Program-made: the position numbers and the translations under genes
Notes under the pieces: model-generated
What the model was told of the DNA's origin: nothing
Databases searched by the model: none
What the model saw: only the letters and a program-made list of their open reading frames with translations
From: Flavobacterium poyangense
GTDB taxonomy: Bacteria > Bacteroidota > Bacteroidia > Flavobacteriales > Flavobacteriaceae
Assembly (NCBI RefSeq): GCF_011751075.1
Contig: NZ_JAALLN010000013.1
Coordinates: 61,018 to 125,017, forward strand
DNA length: 64,000 bases
Direction: 5' to 3'
Shown here: positions 8,381 to 16,392 of the stretch, piece after piece
Position numbering within the stretch: the stretch's first letter is position 1
Layout of the letters: each line of letters opens with the position of its first letter

Positions 8381-9370
8381 ATGTCACAAGTCGAGCCAAT
8401 ATTGCAAGAAAACAAAAATCGTTTCGTAATCTTTCCTATCAAACACCACGATATTTGGGATTGGTATAAGAAGATGGAAGCTAGTTTTTGGACGGCAGAA
8501 GAAATCGATTTACATCAGGATTTAAATGACTGGAATAATAAATTGTCAGATGATGAACGTTATTTTGTAAAACACATTTTAGCCTTTTTTGCTGCTTCTG
8601 ACGGAATTGTAAATGAAAACCTTGCAGAAAATTTTGTAAACGAAGTACAATATGCTGAAGCTAAATTCTTTTATGGTTTTCAAATCATGATGGAGAATAT
8701 TCACAGCGAAACGTATTCTCTTCTAATTGATACCTATGTAAAAGACGAAGCAGAAAAAGCAGAGTTGTTTAATGCATTAGAAGTTTTTCCTGCCATTGGT
8801 AAAAAAGCAGAATGGGCTTTGAAGTGGATTGAATCGGATTCGTTTGCAGAAAGACTTATTGCTTTTGCAGCTGTTGAAGGAATATTTTTCTCAGGTGCTT
8901 TTTGCTCTATTTTCTGGTTGAAAAAACGTGGTTTAATGCCAGGTTTAACATTTTCTAACGAATTAATCTCTCGTGATGAAGGTGTACACTGTGATTTTGC
9001 AGTGCATTTGCACAATCACCATTTAATCAACAAAGTTCCAAAAGATAGAATTAAAGAAATTATAGTGGATGCCTTAAATATCGAAAGAGAGTTTGTTACA
9101 GAATCTCTTCCGGTAAGTTTAATAGGTATGAATGCTGCTTTAATGACACAATATCTGGAGTTTGTTGCAGACAGACTACTTGTAGAGTTAGGTTGTGACC
9201 GTGTTTATGGATCTGCGAATCCGTTTGACTTTATGGACATGATATCTTTACAAGGTAAGACCAATTTCTTCGAAAAAAGAGTGTCAGAATATCAAAAAGC
9301 CGGAGTTATGAATAGTGGTTCAGGTGGTGATAGTGATTCGCAGAAAATTAGCTTTGATGCGGATTTTTAG
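8381..9370 (+). CDS. nrdB: Ribonucleoside-diphosphate reductase subunit beta (class Ia)
   Basis: The radical-generating small subunit of ribonucleotide reductase, 329 residues from the chosen start (MSQVEPIL). The di-iron ligands are all visible: D74, E105, H108, E166, E200 and H203. The radical tyrosine is Y112, in the ENIHSETY motif with the same spacing as E. coli E115/H118/Y122. This makes it a class Ia-type diferric-tyrosyl enzyme rather than a tyrosine-less class Ic. An in-frame ATG at 8342 exists but lies within 20 bases of the likely promoter. The partner nrdA follows after 265 bases. Confidence 0.96.
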   Translation: MSQVEPILQENKNRFVIFPIKHHDIWDWYKKMEASFWTAEEIDLHQDLNDWNNKLSDDERYFVKHILAFFAASDGIVNENLAENFVNEVQYAEAKFFYGFQIMMENIHSETYSLLIDTYVKDEAEKAELFNALEVFPAIGKKAEWALKWIESDSFAERLIAFAAVEGIFFSGAFCSIFWLKKRGLMPGLTFSNELISRDEGVHCDFAVHLHNHHLINKVPKDRIKEIIVDALNIEREFVTESLPVSLIGMNAALMTQYLEFVADRLLVELGCDRVYGSANPFDFMDMISLQGKTNFFEKRVSEYQKAGVMNSGSGGDSDSQKISFDADF

Positions 9371-9635
9371 ACAACAAGAATATTTTTAGTGGCACCCCAA
9401 TACACTAAAAAAGAATGAAATTTTTATAGCGTTTTTTTAAAGATTGAATTTCTTTCCCAAATCGAGAATTCAATTGTTTTAGCTCCGTTTCAGTTTGTTT
9501 TTCAAATTGGAATCAGATAACTATTGAGGATTCTGTAATTCTCAAAATAAAATAATAAAACACACAATGTTTAAGTGCTGGAATACGTTATTTCAGTGTC
9601 TTTCATTTTTTCAATAACAATAAAAAAGTAAGCTT
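9371..9635. other. nrdB-nrdA intergenic spacer
   Basis: A 265-base AT-rich spacer with no open frame of note. I looked for an NrdR box (acaCwAtATaTwGtgt type) and found no convincing one here or in front of nrdB. No strong terminator is visible, so readthrough from nrdB is possible. Confidence 0.5.
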
Positions 9636-12044
9636 ATGTATGTAATAAAAAGAGATGGACGTAAAGAGCCGGTAATGTTTGATAAGATTACAGACAGAAT
9701 CAAAAAATTGTGTTACGGTTTGAATGAACTTGTAGATCCTGTAAAAGTAGCCATGCGTGTTATTGAGGGATTGTATGATGGTGTTTCTACTTCGGAATTG
9801 GATAATCTTGCTGCTGAAACAGCCGCTTCTATGACGATTTCACATCCCGATTATGCGCAATTAGCAGCTCGAATCGCAGTTTCTAATTTACATTCTAATA
9901 CGACTAAGTCATTCTCAGAGACCATGTCGGATATGTATCATTACATTAATCCAAGAACAGGAAAAGAAGCTCCTTTATTGGCTGATGATGTTTACGAGGT
10001 GATTAAGAATAACTCTCAGGTACTGGATTCAACTATTATTTATAATCGTGATTTTAACTATGATTATTTTGGATTTAAAACTCTGGAGCGTTCTTATTTG
10101 TTAAAAATAAACGGTAAAATCGTAGAGCGTCCACAGCATATGTTGATGCGTGTTTCTATAGGAATTCATAAAGATGATATCGCTTCTGCGATTGAGACGT
10201 ATGAGTTGATGTCTAAAAAATTCTTTACTCACGCTACGCCAACTTTGTTTAATTCAGGAACGCCAAAACCTCAAATGTCTTCTTGTTTCTTATTAACAAT
10301 GAAAGATGACAGTATTGATGGTATTTACGATACTTTAAAACAAACCGCTAAGATTTCACAATCTGCGGGGGGAATCGGTTTAGCAATTCATAATATCAGA
10401 GCAACAGGTTCTTATATCAGCGGAACTAACGGAACCTCTAATGGAATTGTTCCGATGTTGCGTGTATACGATATGACCGCTCGTTATGTAGATCAGGGTG
10501 GAGGAAAACGTAAAGGAAGCTTTGCGATGTACATTGAGCCTTGGCATGCTGATATCTTTGATTTCCTTGATTTGAGAAAAAACCACGGTAAGGAAGAAAT
10601 GAGAACCCGTGATTTATTTCTTGGAATGTGGATTCCGGATTTATTCATGAAGAGAGTTCAGGAAGATTCAACATGGACTTTAATGTGTCCTAACGAATGT
10701 CCGGGATTATCAGAAGTGCATAGCGAAGAGTTTGAAACTTTATATATTGGTTACGAAGCAGAAGGTAAAGGAAGAAAAACGGTTAAAGCGAGAGAAATTT
10801 GGGAGAAAATCCTCGAGTCTCAAGTAGAAACAGGACTTCCGTATATGTTGTATAAAGATGCGGCAAACCGTAAATCAAATCAGAAGAATTTAGGAACTAT
10901 CCGTTCTTCAAATTTATGTACTGAAATTATCGAGTACACTTCTCCTGATGAAGTTGCAGTTTGTAACCTGGCTTCTATTTCGTTGCCAATGTTTGTTGAA
11001 AACGGCAAATTTGATCACAAAAAATTATTTGATGTTACAAAACGTGTAACCTTCAATTTGAATAAAGTAATTGACAGAAATTACTATCCGGTAGTAGAAG
11101 CGGAAAATTCTAATACGCGTCACAGACCAATTGGTTTGGGAGTTCAGGGATTAGCAGATGCTTTTATCATGTTAAGAATGCCTTTTACAAGTGACGAAGC
11201 AAAACAGCTGAATCACGAAATTTTCGAAACGTTGTACTTTGCCGCTGTTACCGCATCTATGGAGCTGGCAAAAGTTGAAGGACCATACTCTACTTTTGAA
11301 GGATCTCCAATTTCTAAAGGAGAATTCCAATACAATTTATGGGGAATGAAAGACGAAGAATTATCAGGACGTTGGGACTGGGCTTCATTACGTAAAGAAG
11401 TTATGGAACATGGAGTTCGTAACTCTTTATTAGTAGCGCCAATGCCAACAGCATCGACTTCTCAGATCTTAGGAAACAATGAAGCTTTTGAACCTTATAC
11501 TTCTAATATTTACACAAGAAGGACACTTTCTGGGGAGTTCATCGTTGTAAACAAACACTTATTAGAAGATTTAGTGAAATTAGGAATTTGGAACGAAACC
11601 TTGAAACAGGAAATTATGCGTCATAACGGATCTGTTCAAAACATTGACGGAATCCCGGCTGATATCAAAGAATTGTATAAAACAGTTTGGGAAATGTCTA
11701 TGAAGGATATCTTAGACATGTCACGTCAGAGAGGATACTTTATTGATCAGTCTCAATCATTGAACTTGTTTATGCAGGATGCTAATTTCTCAAAACTGAC
11801 TTCTATGCACTTTTACGCATGGCAATCAGGTTTAAAAACAGGAATGTATTACCTAAGAACAAAATCTGCTGTAGATGCGATTAAATTCACGTTAAACAAC
11901 GATAAAAAAGAAGAAGCAAAGCCAACAGCAGCAACAGCAGCTGTAGTTTCAGAAACAGAATCTATTAGCGTTGAAGAATACAAAGCAATGTTGCTTAAAG
12001 CACAAGCTGCAGATCCTGAAGATTGCGAAATGTGTGGAAGTTAA
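9636..12044 (+). CDS. nrdA: Ribonucleoside-diphosphate reductase subunit alpha (class Ia)
   Basis: The catalytic large subunit, 802 residues, which reduces NDPs to dNDPs using the radical held by NrdB. An N-terminal ATP-cone (about 1-90, starting MYVIKRDGRKEPV) provides dATP/ATP activity control. The active site is seen in SSCFLLTMKDD (first redox cysteine), NLCTEI (the N-x-C-x-E thiyl-radical and proton-transfer motif) and VAVCNLASI (second redox cysteine). The C-terminal tail ends in CEMCGS, the shuttle CxxC pair that is re-reduced by thioredoxin or glutaredoxin. A 40-residue Ala/Thr/Glu-rich linker precedes that tail. Confidence 0.97.
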   Translation: MYVIKRDGRKEPVMFDKITDRIKKLCYGLNELVDPVKVAMRVIEGLYDGVSTSELDNLAAETAASMTISHPDYAQLAARIAVSNLHSNTTKSFSETMSDMYHYINPRTGKEAPLLADDVYEVIKNNSQVLDSTIIYNRDFNYDYFGFKTLERSYLLKINGKIVERPQHMLMRVSIGIHKDDIASAIETYELMSKKFFTHATPTLFNSGTPKPQMSSCFLLTMKDDSIDGIYDTLKQTAKISQSAGGIGLAIHNIRATGSYISGTNGTSNGIVPMLRVYDMTARYVDQGGGKRKGSFAMYIEPWHADIFDFLDLRKNHGKEEMRTRDLFLGMWIPDLFMKRVQEDSTWTLMCPNECPGLSEVHSEEFETLYIGYEAEGKGRKTVKAREIWEKILESQVETGLPYMLYKDAANRKSNQKNLGTIRSSNLCTEIIEYTSPDEVAVCNLASISLPMFVENGKFDHKKLFDVTKRVTFNLNKVIDRNYYPVVEAENSNTRHRPIGLGVQGLADAFIMLRMPFTSDEAKQLNHEIFETLYFAAVTASMELAKVEGPYSTFEGSPISKGEFQYNLWGMKDEELSGRWDWASLRKEVMEHGVRNSLLVAPMPTASTSQILGNNEAFEPYTSNIYTRRTLSGEFIVVNKHLLEDLVKLGIWNETLKQEIMRHNGSVQNIDGIPADIKELYKTVWEMSMKDILDMSRQRGYFIDQSQSLNLFMQDANFSKLTSMHFYAWQSGLKTGMYYLRTKSAVDAIKFTLNNDKKEEAKPTAATAAVVSETESISVEEYKAMLLKAQAADPEDCEMCGS

Positions 12045-12098
12045 TATTTTAGATTTAAGAGTGTAGATCTTAGATTTTAAGTTTTAAATATATTTTAG

Positions 12099-12130
12099 AA
12101 GCAGTTATCGTAAGGTAGCTGCTTTTTTTT
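12099..12130 (+). terminator. Terminator after nrdA
   Basis: AAGCAG (12099-12104) pairs with CTGCTT (12119-12124) and a run of eight T follows, about 55 bases after the nrdA stop codon. Confidence 0.8.
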
Positions 12131-12140
12131 TGTTCTTTTG

Positions 12141-12215
12141 TTTCAGGTTTCAAGTTTCAAGTTTCAAGTTTCAAGTTTCAGGTTTCAAGTTTCAGGTTTC
12201 AAGTTTTAGGTTTTG
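12141..12215. repeat. Heptamer tandem repeat (TTTCAAG)n
   Basis: About ten consecutive copies of TTTCAAG, with some units changed to TTTCAGG and a final TTTTAGG. The short unit with few mismatches suggests slippage-prone DNA. Confidence 0.9.
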
Positions 12216-12303
12216 GTTGGGACTTTTATTTTGTATAGTTGGATAGTTTTTTTTGCATCTTTAACCACATTGTATGTTCTTTCTAACAAATAATTACTAC
12301 TCC

Positions 12304-12519
12304 CTTTGTCCTTTCGACTTTAGGAGAAATCACAGCAGTATCTCGGTAAAGATTAGTAGCATTCCGCACGGAGCTACTTGTGCGATTCCTCATTCTTCGG
12401 AATGTTTACTTTGTCATTTCGACTTTAGGAGAAATCACAGCAGTAATTCGACAAAGATTGACGACATACTGTGTGGAGTTTCTATTGTGATTCCTCATTC
12501 TTCGGAATGACAAAGTAAA
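12304..12519. repeat. Two tandem copies of a palindromic intergenic element
   Basis: Two units begin with TTTCGACTTTAGGAGAAATC and end in CATTCTTCGGAATG. The second is bounded by perfect 14-base inverted ends, TTTACTTTGTCATT (12405-12418) and its complement (12506-12519). A third partial unit begins at 12520 with the same end sequence. The pattern resembles the GTCATTTCGA...GGAGAAATC repeats common in flavobacterial genomes. Confidence 0.85.
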
Positions 12520-13057
12520 CGTTTACTTTGTCATTTCGATTTTAGGAGACCTAAAGGGTAACAAATTGAGGAAGTAAATCACAAACCAGAATCCGTAAAG
12601 AAAAATTGCCAATCTTTGAAGAATTATCTTCGTTGAAAAGACAAACAGTAAGGATTATATAATCCAAAACAACAAATCTGAGAGGTTTTTAAAACCTGTC
12701 AGATTTAATGAAGTAGAAAATAATTTTAAATACGGACAGCTAATTTCACCATATTGTCAATTCCGTAGAATGAGAAATCTCGCAAGAATTTCCGTGCTGA
12801 ATATTGCTACTCTTTATCGAATTGCTTTTGTAATTCCTCGTTCAACAGGAATAGAAAAAAAGAAAACAGTAGTGCTTAAGGCTCTCAAATCTTAGAAAAT
12901 CGAAAAATATTAGTCGCTCAGTGACTCAGAAACTCAGCAACTTATGAAAACAACAATTCATGATATCTCATTTTAAAGTGTTTTTTTTACATTATCATAC
13001 AAAAGTTGATAAAATTGTTAAGAAATCCTTTTTTGTTTCACAAAAAGTAATATTTTT

Positions 13058-13088
13058 TTTGGTGCAGTAAAAATAATTTATACATTCG
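13058..13088 (+). promoter_or_regulatory. Promoter of the Phe/Tyr operon
   Basis: TTTG (13058-13061), 19 bases, then TACATTCG (13081-13088), one mismatch from TAnnTTTG. Transcription would begin near 13093, giving a short lead into the leader peptide ATG at 13119. Confidence 0.6.
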
Positions 13089-13118
13089 CAAAGTATTTAT
13101 TGAAAAACACAACACAAA

Positions 13119-13199
13119 ATGACTAATAACCGTTTTTATTTTAGCAACTCTTTTTATTTCTTCTTTAGTAGAAGTGAGGATTGTGCTATGGTTATTTGA
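13119..13199 (+). CDS. Phe/Tyr-rich leader peptide of the prephenate dehydratase operon
   Basis: A 26-residue open frame beginning MTNNRFYFSNSFYFFF and ending at TGA. Eight of eleven codons from 13134 to 13166 are Phe or Tyr (six Phe, two Tyr), far more than chance in so short a frame. It lies 67 bases upstream of the prephenate dehydratase start, between a promoter and an intrinsic terminator, which is the arrangement of an attenuation leader. Ribosome stalling at uncharged tRNA-Phe or tRNA-Tyr would sense the operon's end products. The protein itself probably has no other role. Confidence 0.85.
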   Translation: MTNNRFYFSNSFYFFFSRSEDCAMVI

Positions 13200-13259
13200 G
13201 AAAAGTAAAAGACAAATAAAACTAATATACAATCCTGATGCAAATCAGGATTTTTTTTT
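13177..13259 (+). promoter_or_regulatory. Attenuator: antiterminator/terminator switch
   Basis: Terminator: AATCCTGA (13231-13238) pairs with TCAGGATT (13245-13252), six-base loop, then a run of nine T. Antiterminator: AGGATTGT (13177-13184), inside the leader peptide codons, is the exact complement of ACAATCCT (13229-13236), which includes most of the terminator's left arm. A ribosome stalled on the Phe/Tyr codons (to 13166) leaves 13177-13184 free to form the antiterminator. A ribosome that reaches the stop codon at 13197 covers it, so the terminator forms. Confidence 0.82.
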
Positions 13260-13265
13260 GAATAT

Positions 13266-14093
13266 ATGACAACGAAAATTGCAATACAAGGTATAAAAGG
13301 TTCCTTTCATCATCAGGTAGTGAACGAGTATTTCTCTGAAAACGTGGAAATTGATGAATGTTTATCTTTTGAGGAATTAATTGACAGTTTGCTTTCCGGA
13401 AAATCAGATCAGGCGGTAATGGCAATTGAAAACTCGATTGCAGGGCCAATTATTCCGAATTATGCTTTGATTGACAAGAACAATTTGCACATTATTGGGG
13501 AACATTATTTAAATATTCACCAAAATTTAATGGCGCTAAAAGGACAGAAAATGGAGGATATAAATGAAGTTCATTCGCATCCGATGGCCATTTTACAATG
13601 CATGGATTTTTTGAAAAAATATCCCAATATCAAATTGGTTGAAGATAAAGATACAGCCGAAACAGCCAGAAGAATTCAGGAAAAACAATTAACCGGAATT
13701 GCTGCAATTGCAAGTAAAACGGCTTCTGAAATGTATGATTTAGATATTTTGGCACCGGAAATTCAAACGATTAAAAATAATATGACCCGTTTCGTGATTA
13801 TAAAAAAGCAAAATTCATTTTTGCCTGAAAACGAAATCAACAGAGCTTCAATCAAATTTGAGCTGGATCATAAAAGAGGAAGTCTGGCAGCGGTTTTAAA
13901 TGTAATGAGTGACTGCCAATTGAATTTAACAAAAATTCAGTCCCTTCCAAAAATTGAAACACCTTGGAAATATTCATTTTTCGTAGATGTAACCTTTGAG
14001 AAATATGAAGATTATGCCAAAGCCAAAGCGCTAGTAAATATAATGGCAGAATATTTTAAAGTACTCGGGGAATATAGAAATACGAAGCCGTAG
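13266..14093 (+). CDS. pheA: Prephenate dehydratase with ACT domain
   Basis: A 275-residue monofunctional enzyme that converts prephenate to phenylpyruvate, the committed step to phenylalanine. The catalytic domain (about 1-180) carries the NNMTRF motif, with T174-R175-F176. An ACT domain (about 195-270) follows. Its Phe-binding motifs are altered: GALV reads as GSLA (205-208) and ESRP reads as QSLP (225-228). There is no fused chorismate mutase; that activity lies on the last gene of the operon. The start comes 7 bases after the attenuator's T-run, so expression depends on readthrough. Confidence 0.95.
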   Translation: MTTKIAIQGIKGSFHHQVVNEYFSENVEIDECLSFEELIDSLLSGKSDQAVMAIENSIAGPIIPNYALIDKNNLHIIGEHYLNIHQNLMALKGQKMEDINEVHSHPMAILQCMDFLKKYPNIKLVEDKDTAETARRIQEKQLTGIAAIASKTASEMYDLDILAPEIQTIKNNMTRFVIIKKQNSFLPENEINRASIKFELDHKRGSLAAVLNVMSDCQLNLTKIQSLPKIETPWKYSFFVDVTFEKYEDYAKAKALVNIMAEYFKVLGEYRNTKP

Positions 14094-14192
14094 GGAAGGA
14101 AATTCCAAAAGTTTGAAATTCCAAATTCCAAACTTTGAATGGGTTTATAAGCAGGAAAATAAAAGAAACTCTAAAAGAGAAATTATAGGATC

Positions 14193-15338
14193 ATGATTAC
14201 AACAGCAAAACGATTAGATACAGTTGAAGAATACTACTTCTCTTCAAAATTAAGAGAAGTGAGACAACTGCAATCTGAAGGAAAGTCTATCATCAATATG
14301 GGAATTGGAAGCCCGGATTTGAGTCCGTCAAAAGCAGTTATTGAGGCGGTGCAATTGGCCATTCAGGAAGAGCAAGCGCATGGCTATCAGAGTTATCAGG
14401 GATTGCCGGAGTTGCGGAAAGGAATGGCAGATTTTTATCAGAATCAGTTTGGTGTTGATGTGAATCCGAATACGGAGATTTTACCTTTAATGGGTTCAAA
14501 AGAAGGAATTATGCATATTTCGTTGGCCTTTTTGAATGAAGGCGATCACGTTTTAATTCCGAATCCAGGGTATCCAACCTACACTTCGGTTACTAATTTG
14601 GTTGGAGCTGTTCCGGTGTATTATGATTTGAAAGAAGCAAATGCCTGGGAACCGGATTTGGAAGCTTTAGAAAAATTAGATCTTTCGAAAGTAAAAATTA
14701 TGTGGTTAGGCTATCCGCATATGCCAACAGGAGCGAGAGGAAGTTTAGCGTTATTTGAAAAATTGGTTGCCTTTGCTAAAAAACACAACATTTTATTGGT
14801 TAACGATAACCCGTATAGTTTTGTTCTGAATGATAATCCGATGAGTTTATTGCAGGTGGATGGGGCAAAAGAAGTGGCTTTGGAATTGAATTCGCTTAGT
14901 AAAACCTTTAATATGGCAGGTTGGAGAGTTGGAATGGTTTTAGGAAATGCCGAATGTATTGACGCCGTTCTGAAAGTAAAAAGCAATATGGACAGCGGTA
15001 TGTTTTACGGAATCCAGAAAGGGGCAGTTGCGGCTCTAAATTGTGATAAATCATGGTTTGAAGAACAAAATAAAATTTACAGACGCCGAAGAGAATTAAC
15101 CGAAAAACTGGCAGAAAAATTAGGCTGTGAAGTTTATAAAGAAGGAGTTGGACTCTTTGTCTGGGCAAAACTACCGGAAGGAATCGAATCTGCAGAAAAG
15201 TTCATGGACAATATCTTATACGAGAAACATATTTTTATCACACCCGGAACTATTTTCGGAAGTAACGGAGAAGGATATATCCGATTCTCATTGTGTGTGA
15301 AAGAGGAGAAAGTTCAGGAAGCAATTGATAGATTTTAG
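14193..15338 (+). CDS. PLP-dependent class I/II aminotransferase
   Basis: A 381-residue fold-type I aminotransferase. The PLP lysine is in LNSLSKTFNMAGWRVG (about 234-249), the NPGYPTY motif is near 124-130, and the arginine that holds the substrate carboxylate is in YIRFSLC near the end. Its position between prephenate dehydratase and prephenate dehydrogenase suggests that it transaminates phenylpyruvate and 4-hydroxyphenylpyruvate to Phe and Tyr. Sequence alone would also allow an aspartate or LL-diaminopimelate-like aminotransferase. Confidence 0.88.
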   Translation: MITTAKRLDTVEEYYFSSKLREVRQLQSEGKSIINMGIGSPDLSPSKAVIEAVQLAIQEEQAHGYQSYQGLPELRKGMADFYQNQFGVDVNPNTEILPLMGSKEGIMHISLAFLNEGDHVLIPNPGYPTYTSVTNLVGAVPVYYDLKEANAWEPDLEALEKLDLSKVKIMWLGYPHMPTGARGSLALFEKLVAFAKKHNILLVNDNPYSFVLNDNPMSLLQVDGAKEVALELNSLSKTFNMAGWRVGMVLGNAECIDAVLKVKSNMDSGMFYGIQKGAVAALNCDKSWFEEQNKIYRRRRELTEKLAEKLGCEVYKEGVGLFVWAKLPEGIESAEKFMDNILYEKHIFITPGTIFGSNGEGYIRFSLCVKEEKVQEAIDRF

Positions 15339-15518
15339 AATGTAGATTGAAAATTGTAAAATGTAAAATGTAGATTGTAAAATGTAGTTGTCAGGCTGAG
15401 CGAAGTCGAAGCTGAAGCCTCACGATGACATTTGAAAAACAGATTTTGGAATTGGAATTGGAATTTGGAATTTAAAAAATATTGGAATTTAAAGAGTATT
15501 GGAATTTAAAGAAGTAAA
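15339..15518. repeat. Short tandem and dispersed repeats inside the Phe/Tyr operon
   Basis: This spacer contains TGTAAAATGTAGATTG-type direct repeats, a TGTCAGGCTGAGCGAAGTC element (from about 15389) that recurs in altered form at about 36003 and 63779, and GGAATTTAAAGA repeats before the tyrA start. No terminator is evident, so tyrA is probably cotranscribed. Confidence 0.65.
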
Positions 15519-16376
15519 ATGAAAGTATACGTAATAGGAATAGGCTTAATAGGTGGTTCAATGGTGTTAGACATCAAGGGACGTTATCCTGAAGCAACTA
15601 TTTTGGGAATTGATAATAACGACAAACATTTGCAGCAGGCGATTGATTTAGGGGTTATTGACCAAGCCGGAAAAATGGAAGATCTGGCGGAAGCCGATTT
15701 TGTAATTGTCTCGGTGCCGGTTGATGTTGCCTTGATCGTTCTGCCAAAAGTACTGGATTTAATTGGTGACAAAACTATTGTTTTTGAAGTAGGTTCGACT
15801 AAGAAACCAATTTGCGAAGCAGTGGCAAGTCATACGAAACGAAGAAATTTTATTGCTACACATCCGATTGCGGGAACAGAGTTTTCGGGACCATCGGCCG
15901 CAGTAAGAGGATTGTTTCAAGGGAAAACGAATATTATTTGTGAGGTGGAAAAAACCACTTTCAAACTGCAGGAAAAAGCACTAAATCTTTTTACTGCGAT
16001 CGGAATGAGAATTCGATATATGGATCCGATTTCGCACGACAAACATATTGCTTACGTCTCGCATTTGTCACATATTAGTTCGTTTATGCTTGGGAAAACA
16101 GTTATGAATAAAGAAAAGGACGAACAGGATATTTTTGATATGGCGGGAAGCGGATTCGAAAGTACCGTTCGTTTAGCTAAAAGTTCGCCGGCCATGTGGA
16201 CACCGATCTTTAAGCAGAATAAAGAACATGTTTTGGAAACTTTAGACGAATATATTTCAAATCTCAGTCGGTTTAGGGATTTGTTAAAAGAGGAAGATTA
16301 CAATGCCATTTTTGAAGAAATGGAAAGTACCAATAAGATTAAAGAGATATTAAACGGATTAACAATTAAAAAATAA
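15519..16376 (+). CDS. tyrA: Prephenate dehydrogenase
   Basis: A 285-residue NAD-dependent enzyme that oxidatively decarboxylates prephenate to 4-hydroxyphenylpyruvate on the way to tyrosine. The dinucleotide motif GIGLIGGS is at 7-14. The catalytic region reads THPIAGTEFSGP (near 113-124), with a second histidine in SHLSHISSFML. A C-terminal helical dimerisation domain completes it. There is no fused chorismate mutase or ACT domain, so any feedback must come from elsewhere, such as the leader attenuator. The next gene starts 16 bases downstream. Confidence 0.94.
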   Translation: MKVYVIGIGLIGGSMVLDIKGRYPEATILGIDNNDKHLQQAIDLGVIDQAGKMEDLAEADFVIVSVPVDVALIVLPKVLDLIGDKTIVFEVGSTKKPICEAVASHTKRRNFIATHPIAGTEFSGPSAAVRGLFQGKTNIICEVEKTTFKLQEKALNLFTAIGMRIRYMDPISHDKHIAYVSHLSHISSFMLGKTVMNKEKDEQDIFDMAGSGFESTVRLAKSSPAMWTPIFKQNKEHVLETLDEYISNLSRFRDLLKEEDYNAIFEEMESTNKIKEILNGLTIKK

Positions 16377-16392
16377 AAATAAACTAAAAAAG

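Larger units (their letters stand above)
12045..13057. other. 1-kb gene-free region rich in repeats
   Basis: The region holds, in order, the nrdA terminator, a heptamer tandem repeat (12141-12215), two and a half copies of a 110-base palindromic element (12304-12555), a degenerate copy (about 12765-12850), an AAACCTGTCAGATTT half-terminator (about 12690-12705) and a CTCAG-rich stretch (about 12912-12940). Open frames here come from the repeats and have no protein-like composition. Confidence 0.75.

Noticed and set aside
9371..9635. NrdR box between nrdB and nrdA
   Set aside because: CCAATACACTAAA near 9405 is only a weak partial match, and no paired second box was found.
12274..12510. A 78-codon open frame between nrdA and the Phe/Tyr operon
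   Set aside because: It runs through the two tandem palindromic units and its protein repeats the same segment (FDFRRNHSS) twice; this is repeat DNA, not a gene.
12141..12540. Possible CRISPR array
   Set aside because: The repeats are contiguous heptamers and palindromic units without unique spacers of constant length, and no cas gene is present.
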